Assembly (NCBI RefSeq): GCF_001625655.1
Contig: NZ_AUYB01000136.1
Coordinates: forward strand, 62,001 to 126,000
Direction of reading: 5' to 3'
Length of the DNA stretch: 64,000 bases
Source: Pseudoalteromonas luteoviolacea DSM 6061
GTDB taxonomy: Bacteria > Pseudomonadota > Gammaproteobacteria > Enterobacterales > Alteromonadaceae
The notes under the pieces are model-generated. The model did no database searches. It saw nothing but the letters and a program-made list of their open reading frames with translations, and had not been told where the DNA came from. The translations under genes were made by a program, and so were the position numbers. Shown in pieces: positions 24,394-34,117 of the stretch (positions within the stretch are counted from its first letter, which is position 1; each line of letters begins with the position of its first letter).

Positions 24394-27300
24394 GTGGACT
24401 TAAAGTCGTTATATTCAGATATTCCTTTTTGTTTAAAGAAGGATCAGTTTTTATTTAAGAAACGTCTTCAAGGTGTAAAAAAAATCACTGATGAGAAGAA
24501 GCAACAAAAAGTTGTTACTCAGATCAGTGAGTCCATTGCCCGCAGTCAACAATTGAAAACCCAAAGACAAGAGGGTTTACCTCAAGTTTCTTACCCTGAG
24601 TCCCTGCCTGTAAGTCAAAAGAAAGAAGACATTAAAGAGGCTATCGCGAACAATCAGGTTGTGATTGTCGCTGGTGAAACCGGTTCTGGTAAAACTACAC
24701 AGTTGCCCAAAATTTGTTTGGAGCTTGGTCGCGGTATTGATGGCTATATTGGCCATACGCAACCTAGGCGTCTTGCTGCACGTAGTGTTGCGAATCGTAT
24801 TGCAGAAGAAGTTGGGTGTGAACTTGGTGAAGAGGTTGGTTTTAAGATCCGCTTTAGCGACCAAGTTTCCGACCGAAGTTACATCAAATTAATGACAGAT
24901 GGTATTTTACTAGCCGAAATACAACAAGATAGATTTTTAAATCAGTACGATACCATCATTATTGACGAAGCTCATGAAAGAAGCCTTAACATTGATTTTA
25001 TCCTAGGCTACTTGAAAAACCTTTTGCCAAAAAGGCCGGATCTCAAGGTTATTATCACTTCAGCAACTATTGATCCTGAGCGCTTCTCAAAGCATTTTAA
25101 TGATGCGCCTATTATTGAGGTGTCTGGACGTACTTTCCCTGTTGAGGTGCGTTACAGGCCCGTATTGGATGTTTCAGGTGAAGAAAGTGAAGCCGAGAAT
25201 GATCAGTTGCAGGGTATTTTTGACGCCATAGACGAACTCTGTGAAGCTGGGCCAGGCGATATTCTTATATTTATGAACGGCGAGCGTGAAATTAGAGACA
25301 CGGCTGATGCACTGAGCAAACGCAATTTAAAAGGTGTTGAAATTTTACCACTATTTGCTCGTTTATCTAATGCTGAACAAAACCGTATTTTTGCACCGCA
25401 TAGCCATCGCCGTATCGTACTCTCTACCAACGTGGCAGAAACCTCACTAACAGTACCGGGGATCCGGTATGTTATCGATCCTGGAACGGCACGTATTAGC
25501 CGCTATAGCTACAGGACAAAAGTGCAAAGGTTGCCTATTGAGGCAGTGTCACAGGCCAGTGCAAATCAAAGAACTGGGCGCTGTGGGCGTGTCGCAGCGG
25601 GTATCTGTATTCGTTTATACTCTGAAGAAGATTTTATATCTCGCCCAGAGTTTACTGATCCAGAAATTCTCCGCACGAACTTAGCATCTGTTATTTTGCA
25701 AATGCTGGCCTTAGGACTTGGTGATATTGCTAAATTTCCGTTTGTTCAGGCACCAGACAACAGAAATATCAAAGATGGTATGACTTTACTTGAGGAGCTA
25801 GGAGCGGTTAGTGCTGCGAATCGAAGAGAGAATGCCAAGTTAACTCAATCGGGCCGCAAATTGAGCCGGCTCCCAATTGACCCTCGATTGGCGAAAATGG
25901 TTCTATCTTCAGTTGAGCTGGGGGCGTTGAATGAAGTGGTCATTATTGCAGCAGCCCTTTCTATTCAAGACCCAAGAGAAAGGCCTCAAGAAAAGCGCGG
26001 CGCCGCAGATGAAAAGCATGGCAGGTTTGACGATCCGAACTCAGACTTCATGGCGTTCTTAAATCTTTGGCAGTACTTAGATGAACAGCAAAAAGCGCTC
26101 TCTAGAAGCCAGTTTAGGAAGCAATGCCAAAAAGATTTCCTAGCCTATATGCGAATACGTGAATGGCAAGATATTGTTTATCAGCTGACTACAGTTTGTG
26201 ATGAGATGGATTTAAAAGGCTCAGGTAACGAAGCCAGTTTTGAAGCCATCCACCAAGCATTATTAAGTGGTATGCTAAGCCACATTGGCGTGAAAGATGA
26301 AAAGCAACATTACAAAGGTGCTAGAAACAGTATTTTCCACGTATTTCCAGGATCTGGCTTATTCAAAAAAAGCCCAAAATGGTTAATGTCAGCGGAACTT
26401 GTTGAGACCAGTAAGCTATATGCACGGATAAATGCAAAGATCGATTTAGCTTGGGTACCACCGTTATCTCAACACCTTGTCAAACGTAGTTATAGCGAAC
26501 CCCATTGGGAGAAAAAACAAGGTGCAGTGATCGCATTTGAACAACAAACGCTCTATGGACTGACCATTGTTTCAAGAAAACGCACTGTATATAGTCAGAT
26601 CGACCCAGTGATAAGCCGTGAGTTGTTTATTAAAGAGGCATTAATTGGACAACAGTTAGGTCAAAAATCGCAGTTTCTGGATTACAACCAGTCTCTCATC
26701 GAAGAGATCCAATCATTAGAAAATAAAGCCAGACGTCGAGATATTTTAGTTGATGAACAGCAGATGTTTGAGTTTTACGATGAACGTATTCCTGCTGATG
26801 TAAACAACCGTGCTGCGTTTAATAACTGGTTTAAAAAGCAAAATGACAAGCGTGTTCTACATATGGACCGTGATGCGCTTATGCGTCATGGTGCAGATAA
26901 AGTAACCACATTTGATTATCCAGATACTTGGCAACAAGGTAACCTAACTCTTGCCTTGAACTATCACTTTGAGCCGGGAAAAGCAGTTGATGGTGTTTCG
27001 GTAATTGTACCCCTTGCGTTGCTGAATCAGGTTCAGGTAGAGGGCTTTGATTGGCATATTCCAGCGCTGCGCCATGAACTTATTTGCGCACTGATTAAGA
27101 GTTTACCCAAAAACTTAAGAAGAAACTTCGTGCCTGCACCAAATTATGCAGATGCTGTACTGGCCTCGATTGAACCGTTGCAAGGTGGATTGCTAGAGGC
27201 ACTCACAACCAGACTTTTGCGCATGACCGGTATCAAAGTGCAGGAGCAGGATTGGGATTTGAGTGCGCTTGAGAATCATCTCAAAATGCAGTTTGAAATT

Positions 27301-28275
27301 GTGGATGACAATGGCAAAGTGCTTTCACATGGCTTCGATTTGAATGCGCTGAAAGAAAAGTTGCAAGGGAAAGTTTCCCAAACTTTGTCGAAAGTGGCGG
27401 AAAAGGGCATTGAGCAGGAAAGCATCACAGAGTGGAAATTTGGCGATCTGCCAAAGGAGTACACCAAAAAGCAGGGAGGGTATGAAATAAAAGCCTTCCC
27501 AGCCTTAGTGGACAAAAAAGACAGTGCGTCAATCAGTTTGTTTGATCACCCAGAAAAGGCCAAACAAGCGCATCAGATGGGACTAAGACGCCTAATTTTG
27601 CTTAACATCCCCTCTCCGGTGAAATATTTGCAGCAGCACTTACCCAATAAAGCCAAGCTTGGATTATATTTTAATCCATTTGGCAAGATTCATGATTTGA
27701 TCGCAGACTGCACAGACGCAGGAGTTGATAGTTTACTTGCTCAGTTTGAAACAATTCGAGATGAGTCTGAGTTCGAGCGAGCAAAAGAATTTATCCGCGG
27801 CGAGTTAGGCGATAAGGTCGTCGAAATTGCCTCTCAGGTTGAGCAAGTATTGAGTATTGCACATGCCGTGAATAAGCGAATGAAAGGGCGCGTGGATTTG
27901 ACCATGATCACCGCCCATGGTGATATTAAATCTCAATTGGAGTCTCTAATCTTTAAAGGCTTTGTTAGTACACATGGTGCAGATAAAATGACCGATTTAC
28001 TGCGTTATTTAAAAGCCATAGAGAAGCGCCTAGAGAAATTACCTGTAGATCCAAATAGAGACCGTATGTGCGTGTTGGAAATCGAAAAAGTATCAGAAAT
28101 GTACATACAAAAATACAAAAAAGTGCCTAAAGGTATGCCAATTCCATCAGCATTATCACATATTTTTTGGATGTTGCAGGAACTAAGAGTGTCATTATTC
28201 GCTCAAACGTTAGGTACACCTTACCCAATTTCGGCTAAGCGTGTTAGTAATGCGTTAAATGAAGTGGATTTGTAG
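24394..28275 (+). CDS. hrpA: ATP-dependent RNA helicase HrpA (DEAH box)
   Basis: The frame opens at TTG 24349. GTG 24394 is preferred because AAGGTG precedes it by about eight bases and the start then aligns with E. coli HrpA, giving 1293 residues (E. coli 1300). Motifs are GETGSGKTTQLPK (Walker A), IIIDEAHERS (DEAH), SATIDPERF and QRTGRCGR (motif VI), then the HA2/OB-fold and the long C-terminal DUF3418 region. HrpA resolves RNA structures and rescues stalled or collided ribosomes in E. coli. No start is certain; TTG 24370 is another option. Confidence 0.95.
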   Translation: MDLKSLYSDIPFCLKKDQFLFKKRLQGVKKITDEKKQQKVVTQISESIARSQQLKTQRQEGLPQVSYPESLPVSQKKEDIKEAIANNQVVIVAGETGSGKTTQLPKICLELGRGIDGYIGHTQPRRLAARSVANRIAEEVGCELGEEVGFKIRFSDQVSDRSYIKLMTDGILLAEIQQDRFLNQYDTIIIDEAHERSLNIDFILGYLKNLLPKRPDLKVIITSATIDPERFSKHFNDAPIIEVSGRTFPVEVRYRPVLDVSGEESEAENDQLQGIFDAIDELCEAGPGDILIFMNGEREIRDTADALSKRNLKGVEILPLFARLSNAEQNRIFAPHSHRRIVLSTNVAETSLTVPGIRYVIDPGTARISRYSYRTKVQRLPIEAVSQASANQRTGRCGRVAAGICIRLYSEEDFISRPEFTDPEILRTNLASVILQMLALGLGDIAKFPFVQAPDNRNIKDGMTLLEELGAVSAANRRENAKLTQSGRKLSRLPIDPRLAKMVLSSVELGALNEVVIIAAALSIQDPRERPQEKRGAADEKHGRFDDPNSDFMAFLNLWQYLDEQQKALSRSQFRKQCQKDFLAYMRIREWQDIVYQLTTVCDEMDLKGSGNEASFEAIHQALLSGMLSHIGVKDEKQHYKGARNSIFHVFPGSGLFKKSPKWLMSAELVETSKLYARINAKIDLAWVPPLSQHLVKRSYSEPHWEKKQGAVIAFEQQTLYGLTIVSRKRTVYSQIDPVISRELFIKEALIGQQLGQKSQFLDYNQSLIEEIQSLENKARRRDILVDEQQMFEFYDERIPADVNNRAAFNNWFKKQNDKRVLHMDRDALMRHGADKVTTFDYPDTWQQGNLTLALNYHFEPGKAVDGVSVIVPLALLNQVQVEGFDWHIPALRHELICALIKSLPKNLRRNFVPAPNYADAVLASIEPLQGGLLEALTTRLLRMTGIKVQEQDWDLSALENHLKMQFEIVDDNGKVLSHGFDLNALKEKLQGKVSQTLSKVAEKGIEQESITEWKFGDLPKEYTKKQGGYEIKAFPALVDKKDSASISLFDHPEKAKQAHQMGLRRLILLNIPSPVKYLQQHLPNKAKLGLYFNPFGKIHDLIADCTDAGVDSLLAQFETIRDESEFERAKEFIRGELGDKVVEIASQVEQVLSIAHAVNKRMKGRVDLTMITAHGDIKSQLESLIFKGFVSTHGADKMTDLLRYLKAIEKRLEKLPVDPNRDRMCVLEIEKVSEMYIQKYKKVPKGMPIPSALSHIFWMLQELRVSLFAQTLGTPYPISAKRVSNALNEVDL

Positions 28276-28360
28276 GAATTGACTTGCATTTTGCCTTGAG
28301 ACAATTACCTTAATAAGAGGATATGATTTTTTGGATTGTGAGAAGGAAGCGGCATTGACT

Positions 28361-28744
28361 ATGTCCACGCAGCAAAGACGGAGTAAAACACCGCACGTAT
28401 TGGTCGTCGACGATGAGTATTTTAATTATGAAATGTTGTCGATGGCTTTATCGGACGCGTTTAAATTCAGTTATGCGGAATCAGGGTTAAGTTGTCTATC
28501 TAATGCAATAGCAGATCCGCCGGATGTCATATTGCTAGATGTTTGTATGCCGGGCCTTGATGGTTACGATACTTGCCGTATGCTAAAAAATACGCCCGAA
28601 ACCAAAGACATTCCGGTCATGATGGTATCGGGTTTAGAATCTGAACAGGAAAAGCAAGCAGGGTATGAAGCAGGTTGCGATGAATATGTTGTTAAGCCAT
28701 TTGCTATGCAATCTCTTTTGGAAAAAATAAAAAATATGGTCTAG
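28361..28744 (+). CDS. Single-domain response regulator (CheY-like)
   Basis: The start is ATG 28361, or TTG 28355, which is better spaced from AGAAGGA at 28341. The product has about 127 residues and is only a receiver domain: acidic pair in VVDDEYF, phospho-acceptor Asp in ILLDVCMPGLDGYD, Ser in MMVSG and Lys in VVKPF. There is no output domain, so it must act by binding a partner. The PilZ-domain gene 10 bases downstream is probably co-transcribed, suggesting a link to c-di-GMP control of motility or surface behaviour. Confidence 0.9.
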   Translation: MSTQQRRSKTPHVLVVDDEYFNYEMLSMALSDAFKFSYAESGLSCLSNAIADPPDVILLDVCMPGLDGYDTCRMLKNTPETKDIPVMMVSGLESEQEKQAGYEAGCDEYVVKPFAMQSLLEKIKNMV

Positions 28745-28754
28745 GAGTTCAACT

Positions 28755-29051
28755 ATGATCCATGAAGACAAACGTCGCTTTATGCGTATGATGGTCAATG
28801 CGCAAGCAGAGTTAACGGTTAGCCAGTCAGGGGAAAAAATAGTCGGTGTGTGCCAAGATTTAAGTGCCACGGGATTGTCTGTAGAAATAGATAGTCCGCT
28901 TGAAGTTGGAGAGCTCACGACCGTTTTTATAAACAGTAAAAGCGCAACAATCCCACCATTCAATGCCAATGCTAAAGTTGTTCGATGTACTAGCACTGAG
29001 GACTCGTCAGACGCTTACATAATAGGCCTTGAAATCGTTCAAATTAACTAG
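28755..29051 (+). CDS. PilZ-domain protein
   Basis: A protein of 98 residues. The c-di-GMP binding signature is complete: an RRFMR arginine motif at the N-terminus (KRRFMRM, residues 6-12) and DLSATGLSVE (D/NxSxxG) about 25 residues later. A stand-alone PilZ domain usually acts as a c-di-GMP-dependent adaptor. AGGAG precedes the ATG and the gene follows the receiver protein by 10 bases. The target is unknown. Confidence 0.9.
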   Translation: MIHEDKRRFMRMMVNAQAELTVSQSGEKIVGVCQDLSATGLSVEIDSPLEVGELTTVFINSKSATIPPFNANAKVVRCTSTEDSSDAYIIGLEIVQIN

Positions 29052-29061
29052 CACAGTCATA

Positions 29062-29093
29062 AAATATGGGGAGACATTCGTCTTTCCATATTT
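29062..29093 (+). terminator. Probable terminator after the PilZ gene
   Basis: AAATATGGGGAGAC (29062-29075) pairs with GTCTTTCCATATTT (29080-29093) using two G-T wobbles, loop ATTC. The U tract is only three bases, so efficiency is uncertain. Confidence 0.6.
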
Positions 29094-29287
29094 GTCAACT
29101 TTCACGGTTTTTGCACATTTTTGATAAATAATGTGTACAGCTTATCAGAAATTGATACCCAAGCTGCCATTCTTCATGGATAGAGCCGTCATTTAACCCA
29201 ATAGAATTCACTATGGAACAACAACTCGAGACGAAAAAGGTAGTCATTGGAAGTAAAGCTAACTGGTTTGATAACGATGGAGCTGCA

Positions 29288-30781
29288 ATGAAACTTACCT
29301 TGAGACGAAAGTTGCTTGCCATTTTATTATTGGTAAACGCAGTCTTAATCTCTGCGGTTTATTACGCTAATCAACTCGCATTTGAGAAGAGCTTTCGGGA
29401 ATATTTACAAAATAGTAGTCGAGCTAAACTAACCGCCTTAATGCCTACAATTAGAGAAAATTTCTCTCTTTATGGTGAGAGTTGGCTAGTAAAACACAAT
29501 CCATTGTGGCCAAAGTTAGTCGGTGAGTTCGAAGGGCGCTCTGAAGCAGAGATTGAACAAATGATGAAGCGACCGAGAAAAGGGCCACCTAAATATCATA
29601 GAAAAGACGGAAGAGGAGAGGGTAAACCTCCAAGGGGGCCTGAAGGAAGAGAAGGCCGACCGCCTCGACCGAAGCATAAATCACCCGCGCGTTTGGTATT
29701 TAAGTCGGTCGATGATGAGATGTTAATAGGACGACCAAAATCAAAAAATACTGCGTTGTGGCAACCCGTGTATAAAAATAAAGATAACACAGGGCCGCTT
29801 TTAGGCTACGTTGGTATTGCCAATGGGATGGAAATAAGTAACTCCTTAGACGCATTATTCGCAAGTCGCCAACAGCATTGGTTTTTAGGGATTGCAATCG
29901 TCGCTATGCTTGTTAGTAGCTTATTGGCTGTTCCATTTAGCCGCTTTTTGGTTGCGCCTGTTTTGTCTCTAAGAGAAGCTGCTAAAAAAATAGCTTCAGG
30001 AGATTATAAGCCTCCTTGTAAGTCGTACAGCAAGGATGAGCTTGGTTTGTTAGCGCAAGATTTAAATACACTGGCAGTAACTCTTGCAGAAAACCAGCGC
30101 TCTAGGCAACAGTGGATAGCGGACATCTCTCATGAATTAAGAACGCCTATTGCAGTCTTCAAGGCAGAGCTTGAAGGCATGATTGACGGCATTATCGAGA
30201 CCGACGAAGAGCAACTTAACTCTTTATACGATGAGATCAACAGACTCACTAAATTGGTAGATGATTTACATCAGTTGTCTATGTCAGATAGGGGATCTCT
30301 CAGCTATAAGATGGACATATATACACTTAATGATATTGTGCAGCATACTTTTGATTCACATGCGGCTACGCTAAAAACCAAGCACTTCGAATGGACGGTG
30401 TCTGGTGATAAAGACATTGTATTGAGCTGCGATGCATCAAGGCTGACTCAATTGTTTAATAATTTGATGCAGAATACAGTGCGTTATACTGACTCTGCGG
30501 AACATACACCTGGTATCATCAAAGTTCATCTGGAAAAAAGTGATGAAGAAGTTCGTATTCAATGGCAAGACAGTAGTCCAGGGGTTGAAGCGGATTTATT
30601 ACCAAAGTTGATTGATAGGCTGTATCGAGTTGATCAAGCAAGGGATCGAGCATCGGGTGGTTCTGGTTTAGGTCTGGCGATTTGCGCAAGCATTGTTCAA
30701 GCGCACAGTGGGAGAATCAGTGCAAATGCAAGTGTTTTAGGTGGTGTAAACTTTGAAATAGTCTTACCAATTAAGCACTAA
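29288..30781 (+). CDS. BaeS-like sensor histidine kinase
   Basis: The start is ATG 29288 with GGAG upstream (497 residues). An earlier in-frame ATG at 29213 would put 25 polar residues before the first membrane helix. Helix 1 (residues about 10-28) and helix 2 (about 198-220) frame a periplasmic domain with a striking Pro/Gly/Arg/Lys-rich stretch. A HAMP domain follows, then the H-box ISHELRTPIAVF, an N-box-like FNNLMQNTVRYTDS and the G-box GGSGLGLAICASIV. Its partner is the BaeR-like regulator 73 bases downstream. BaeS senses envelope damage in E. coli; the signal here is unproven. Confidence 0.9.
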   Translation: MKLTLRRKLLAILLLVNAVLISAVYYANQLAFEKSFREYLQNSSRAKLTALMPTIRENFSLYGESWLVKHNPLWPKLVGEFEGRSEAEIEQMMKRPRKGPPKYHRKDGRGEGKPPRGPEGREGRPPRPKHKSPARLVFKSVDDEMLIGRPKSKNTALWQPVYKNKDNTGPLLGYVGIANGMEISNSLDALFASRQQHWFLGIAIVAMLVSSLLAVPFSRFLVAPVLSLREAAKKIASGDYKPPCKSYSKDELGLLAQDLNTLAVTLAENQRSRQQWIADISHELRTPIAVFKAELEGMIDGIIETDEEQLNSLYDEINRLTKLVDDLHQLSMSDRGSLSYKMDIYTLNDIVQHTFDSHAATLKTKHFEWTVSGDKDIVLSCDASRLTQLFNNLMQNTVRYTDSAEHTPGIIKVHLEKSDEEVRIQWQDSSPGVEADLLPKLIDRLYRVDQARDRASGGSGLGLAICASIVQAHSGRISANASVLGGVNFEIVLPIKH

Positions 30782-30854
30782 CTGCCGAAAAATACAGACA
30801 ACAGTATGATTTTCTACAATTTTAAATAAGTCATTTGAAGGTTAAGGTACTGAC

Positions 30855-31523
30855 ATGAATAAACAAAAAGTATTAATTGTCGAAGATGAAGAAAAACTCG
30901 CAAATATCTTAGGCAAGTACCTTGAGCAAGCAGGTTATGAATACGACATTGTTATGGATGGGGGGGATGCACTCAAGCGAATTCGAACTTTTGGGCCTGA
31001 TATTATTCTCCTAGATTTAATGTTGCCTTCGGTAGATGGCATTCAAATCTGTAATGAGGTGCGCAAAGACTCTTCAGTGCCAATTGTTATGACCACCGCT
31101 AAAGTGGAAGAAATTGACCGCCTTTTAGGATTGGAAGTTGGTGCCGATGATTACGTCTGCAAACCTTACAGCCCAAAAGAGGTCGTAGCTAGAGTTAAAG
31201 CGATTCTAAGGCGTACAAATAATTCTGCTCCGATCCAAACTGGACTCCACTTAGACGAAGAAACCATGTTTGTTAACTATGCGGGTAACCGGACCGATTT
31301 AACTCATGTAGAGTTTATGCTGTTACAAACCATGTTTAAACATCCCGGGCGGGTATACAATCGTGCTCGTTTAATGGAATCAATCTATGACGATGACCGA
31401 GTTGTAAGTGATCGAACCATAGATAGTCACATCAAAAAAATCCGCAAAAAGCTTCATGATATTGCACCAGAGTGTGAATTTATTCATTCAATTTACGGAG
31501 TAGGGTATAAGTTTGAGGTTTAG
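30855..31523 (+). CDS. baeR: BaeR-like OmpR-family response regulator
   Basis: A protein of 222 residues. The receiver domain has VEDEEKL, phospho-acceptor Asp in ILLDLMLPSVDG, and IVMTTAKVEEIDRLLGLEVGADDY-VCKPYSPKEVVARVKAILRR, which follows BaeR of E. coli almost word for word. The C-terminal winged helix ends SDRTIDSHIKKIRKKL and IHSIYGVGYKFE. It pairs with the sensor kinase immediately upstream. BaeR normally activates efflux and envelope-stress genes. Confidence 0.93.
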   Translation: MNKQKVLIVEDEEKLANILGKYLEQAGYEYDIVMDGGDALKRIRTFGPDIILLDLMLPSVDGIQICNEVRKDSSVPIVMTTAKVEEIDRLLGLEVGADDYVCKPYSPKEVVARVKAILRRTNNSAPIQTGLHLDEETMFVNYAGNRTDLTHVEFMLLQTMFKHPGRVYNRARLMESIYDDDRVVSDRTIDSHIKKIRKKLHDIAPECEFIHSIYGVGYKFEV

Positions 31524-31527
31524 TGGC

Positions 31528-32388
31528 ATGCAGCAACTGGCTCCATGGCAAATACAATTTTGCGAAAGTTGGCAGCTCCCCCATGATTATGCGGAAAATG
31601 TTACTGACGCACTAAGCTGGTTTAAGTCGGCTGTCAGTGATTTACAGCAGCCAATTTGTATTGCGATATCCGGTTGTCAAGGAAGTGGTAAATCCACTCT
31701 GTCAGCTTATTTTGTTGCTTATTTGCGAGCACAAGGCTTTTCTGCTGAGACAGTTTCACTGGATGATTTTTATTTAAGTAAAAATCAAAGACTAGAGTTA
31801 GCAGGGAGTTTACATCCTGCTTTTGAGACTCGTGGTGTCCCGGGCACTCACAATGTCAAAGCGGCTCAAACAGTCCTTGAAAGCTTTAAAAACAGAAAGT
31901 CCCTAGTGCTTCCTAGATTTGATAAATCTACAGACAATCCACTTAGTGAAGATTTATGGACAAAAGTGAATGCGCCACTAGATGTATTGATATTCGAAGG
32001 CTGGTGCTTAGGGGTGCCCCCTGAGCCTGAAGAGCGCTTAAAATTACCATGTAATCAATTCGAAATGCTCCAAGATCACGACGCCTCATTTAGAAGTACT
32101 GTCAATATGTTTCTAGCTGCCGACTATCAAAGCTTATTTAGTAAATTTGATAAGCTTATATTTCTAAACGGGAAAAGCTTTAAACATGTATTTAAATGGC
32201 GAGCAGAGCAAGAGCAAAAGCTCATTGCAAAAACTGGCAGGGGATTGAGTGAACAGCAAATTGAAGCCTTCATTCAGTCTTATCAACGTCTAACTGAGTG
32301 GGGTATCAACCAACTTCCTCAGGTATGTGACTTTGAGTTAGAGTTAGATGCTCATCGCAAAATACTGAATAAGCAAAGAGGCAAATAA
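31528..32388 (+). CDS. P-loop kinase, glycerate-3-kinase-like
   Basis: ATG 31528 gives 286 residues. The frame also allows TTG 31513, inside the preceding gene. Walker A is ISGCQGSGKSTLSAY (around residues 48-62), with SLDDFYLSKNQR as the substrate-site loop, GVPGTHN, LPRFDKSTDNP and Walker-B-like LIFEGWCLG. This is the pattern of the D-glycerate 3-kinase (plant GLYK)/YggC/YfdG-type P-loop kinases related to uridine and pantothenate kinases. Substrate remains an inference. It begins 4 bases after baeR and is probably in the same operon. Confidence 0.85.
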   Translation: MQQLAPWQIQFCESWQLPHDYAENVTDALSWFKSAVSDLQQPICIAISGCQGSGKSTLSAYFVAYLRAQGFSAETVSLDDFYLSKNQRLELAGSLHPAFETRGVPGTHNVKAAQTVLESFKNRKSLVLPRFDKSTDNPLSEDLWTKVNAPLDVLIFEGWCLGVPPEPEERLKLPCNQFEMLQDHDASFRSTVNMFLAADYQSLFSKFDKLIFLNGKSFKHVFKWRAEQEQKLIAKTGRGLSEQQIEAFIQSYQRLTEWGINQLPQVCDFELELDAHRKILNKQRGK

Positions 32389-32412
32389 AAAGGCGCTTAT
32401 AAGCGCCTTTTT
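32387..32412. terminator. Bidirectional terminator between the kinase and Tim44-like genes
   Basis: AAAAAGGCGCTTAT is followed directly by AAGCGCCTTTTT. An 11-12 bp near-perfect stem with A and T runs on both sides lies between convergent genes. Confidence 0.9.
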
Positions 32413-32422
32413 AATGGATTGT

Positions 32423-33280
32423 TTAGCTGTCGATCAGGTCTTCAACACCTACAATCAACCAAGGTGCATCGCCTTGAGTCTTACGCTCAAGGTGCCAAAC
32501 TTCGTGAATTGGCTCTTCTTGCATGTCACCCAAGTCACGGTATTTACCTCTGAACATAACGCTGATCTCCCACTTGTCCGCGCTGACATCTGCACGAGCA
32601 AGCTCAGCATCTACAAACATCACTTCAGTGGCTACATCGCCTTGTTGCTCTCGCTCTTGGCGGAATTCTTCAACTAGCTCAGAGCTAAGATACTCGGCCA
32701 TTGTGGCGTAGTCTTTTTTATTCCAAGCAGCTTGGATTGTTTGATAGTGAGAGCGAGCTCCCTGTAGGAATCCGTTCACGTCAAAATCACGGGGCAGGTT
32801 GAATGGAACATCTTGAGTCGCACCAAAGCCACCAGCTGTTTGATTTGCTTGGAACTGCTGAGGTTGAGAAAAAGGTTGGCTCTGCTGTTGGCCAAAGTTA
32901 GGTGCGCCAGCCATTTGAGGCTGCTGCTTTTTACTCATAAAGCTCTTAATGACTTTAAATAGCACAAATGCGGCAACCGCTAACAGGATCATTTCAAGGA
33001 ACTGGAAACCCTCAAAATCATCACCAAGCATTGCAGCAATCAAGCCACCAGCGAGAAGGCCGCCTAAAACACCAGCCATAATACCTTTTTTACTCGACTT
33101 TTTCTTAGCACCTTGCTGAGCAGCAAGAGATTTAGTGTCGACTTGCTTTTTCTGTTGAACAGTAGATGTTTGATGTGTTTTGCCTTTCTTTTTACCGCCA
33201 AACTTTTTACGAGCTTCAGCATCAAAAGCTGTTGCAAACAACATCGAAACGATAGTCAATAAAACAAAGAATTGTTTCAT
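32423..33280 (-). CDS. Tim44-like domain protein, membrane-anchored
   Basis: A protein of 285 residues. It has an N-terminal signal or anchor (MKQFFVLLTIVSMLFATAFDAEA), a basic Lys-rich stretch (about 25-66), two hydrophobic segments (about 67-85 and 94-110), a Gln/Phe-rich linker (about 115-160) and a C-terminal Tim44-like/TIM23-import-like domain (about 165-283, DVNGFLQGARSHYQTIQAAWNKKDY). Bacterial Tim44-like proteins are widespread but poorly characterised. It is transcribed alone, near a sigma/anti-sigma pair on the same strand. Confidence 0.88.
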   Translation of the reverse strand: MKQFFVLLTIVSMLFATAFDAEARKKFGGKKKGKTHQTSTVQQKKQVDTKSLAAQQGAKKKSSKKGIMAGVLGGLLAGGLIAAMLGDDFEGFQFLEMILLAVAAFVLFKVIKSFMSKKQQPQMAGAPNFGQQQSQPFSQPQQFQANQTAGGFGATQDVPFNLPRDFDVNGFLQGARSHYQTIQAAWNKKDYATMAEYLSSELVEEFRQEREQQGDVATEVMFVDAELARADVSADKWEISVMFRGKYRDLGDMQEEPIHEVWHLERKTQGDAPWLIVGVEDLIDS

Positions 33281-33364
33281 GGTTTTCCTCTAAGTTTAAA
33301 TACTGCCTGTCATTTTAAATAAAATAACGTATGAAATGAACTAAAATAGGTTGGTTTTAGGAAC

Positions 33365-33393
33365 AAATAAGGCGCTTAATGCGCCTTATTTTT
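33365..33393 (-). terminator. Terminator after the DUF3379 gene
   Basis: AAATAAGGCGC (33365-33375), loop TTAAT, GCGCCTTATTT (33381-33391), placed directly after the minus-strand stop codon. An 11-bp perfect stem. Confidence 0.8.
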
Positions 33394-34117
33394 ATAGCCA
33401 GCGTAAGGAGTTGTTGACTTCGCCTTGATATTTTTCAATCGGCGTTCCAACATTGGCGACTAATATCGTGTCTGCGTACTTTCCTTTATTTATTGAGCCT
33501 GCAAATCTTCCATCTTTAAAGTGAGATTCACCTTCACGATAATCGTTGCTATCACTTGGCACAATAAAAACGGTCATTGGACCATGAGCTGATTGGAAAA
33601 TAAGGTGCAAGCTTCTTTGCCCTTTGAAATTACAAAATGTTGCGTAAGTCACTTTTCCAGGCATTGATTCTAATTTGCCACCAAGCATCGCCAACTTTTC
33701 ATTTACTACTTGCAAAGTCACTTCTTTACTCAGTCTAAGTGCGCTTTCTTCGTAGTAGACATGCTCCAAGGCGTGCTCACCAGCGTGAAGCGGCGCATGT
33801 ACTGCAGAACTAAAATACACTAACACTGCCATAACCACAGATGCAGCAGAAGCTATGGGAACTGAAAAGCGTTTATGCCAAGCGATATTGACAACTTTAG
33901 CAGTTGCTTTTGCAACTGGCTCTTCCTCTACTTGTGCAAGTAGTTTTGCTTGTAAATCACTCGGAACTGGCACATTGAAGGCGCCGCTTAGCATAGTGTC
34001 AAAGTCTTGCGCTTCGTCAACTAACCGTTGTTTTTCCGGGTCATTTTTCGCCTCTAACGCAAGCTGCTCATCGTTTGGATCGGCGAACAGGCGACGACGA
34101 AATTCTAAATCATCCAT
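33392..34117 (-). CDS. DUF3379 protein, probable anti-sigma factor
   Basis: A protein of 241 residues. The N-terminal part (DDLEFRRRLFADPND) is cytoplasmic, followed by a single membrane helix (VPIASAASVVMAVLVYFSSAVHA, about residues 85-107) and an extracytoplasmic domain of about 130 residues. This is the layout of a membrane anti-sigma factor. The DUF3379 family is typically encoded right after an ECF sigma factor, as here with a one-base overlap. The signal is unknown. A terminator follows directly. Confidence 0.85.
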   Translation of the reverse strand: MDDLEFRRRLFADPNDEQLALEAKNDPEKQRLVDEAQDFDTMLSGAFNVPVPSDLQAKLLAQVEEEPVAKATAKVVNIAWHKRFSVPIASAASVVMAVLVYFSSAVHAPLHAGEHALEHVYYEESALRLSKEVTLQVVNEKLAMLGGKLESMPGKVTYATFCNFKGQRSLHLIFQSAHGPMTVFIVPSDSNDYREGESHFKDGRFAGSINKGKYADTILVANVGTPIEKYQGEVNNSLRWL

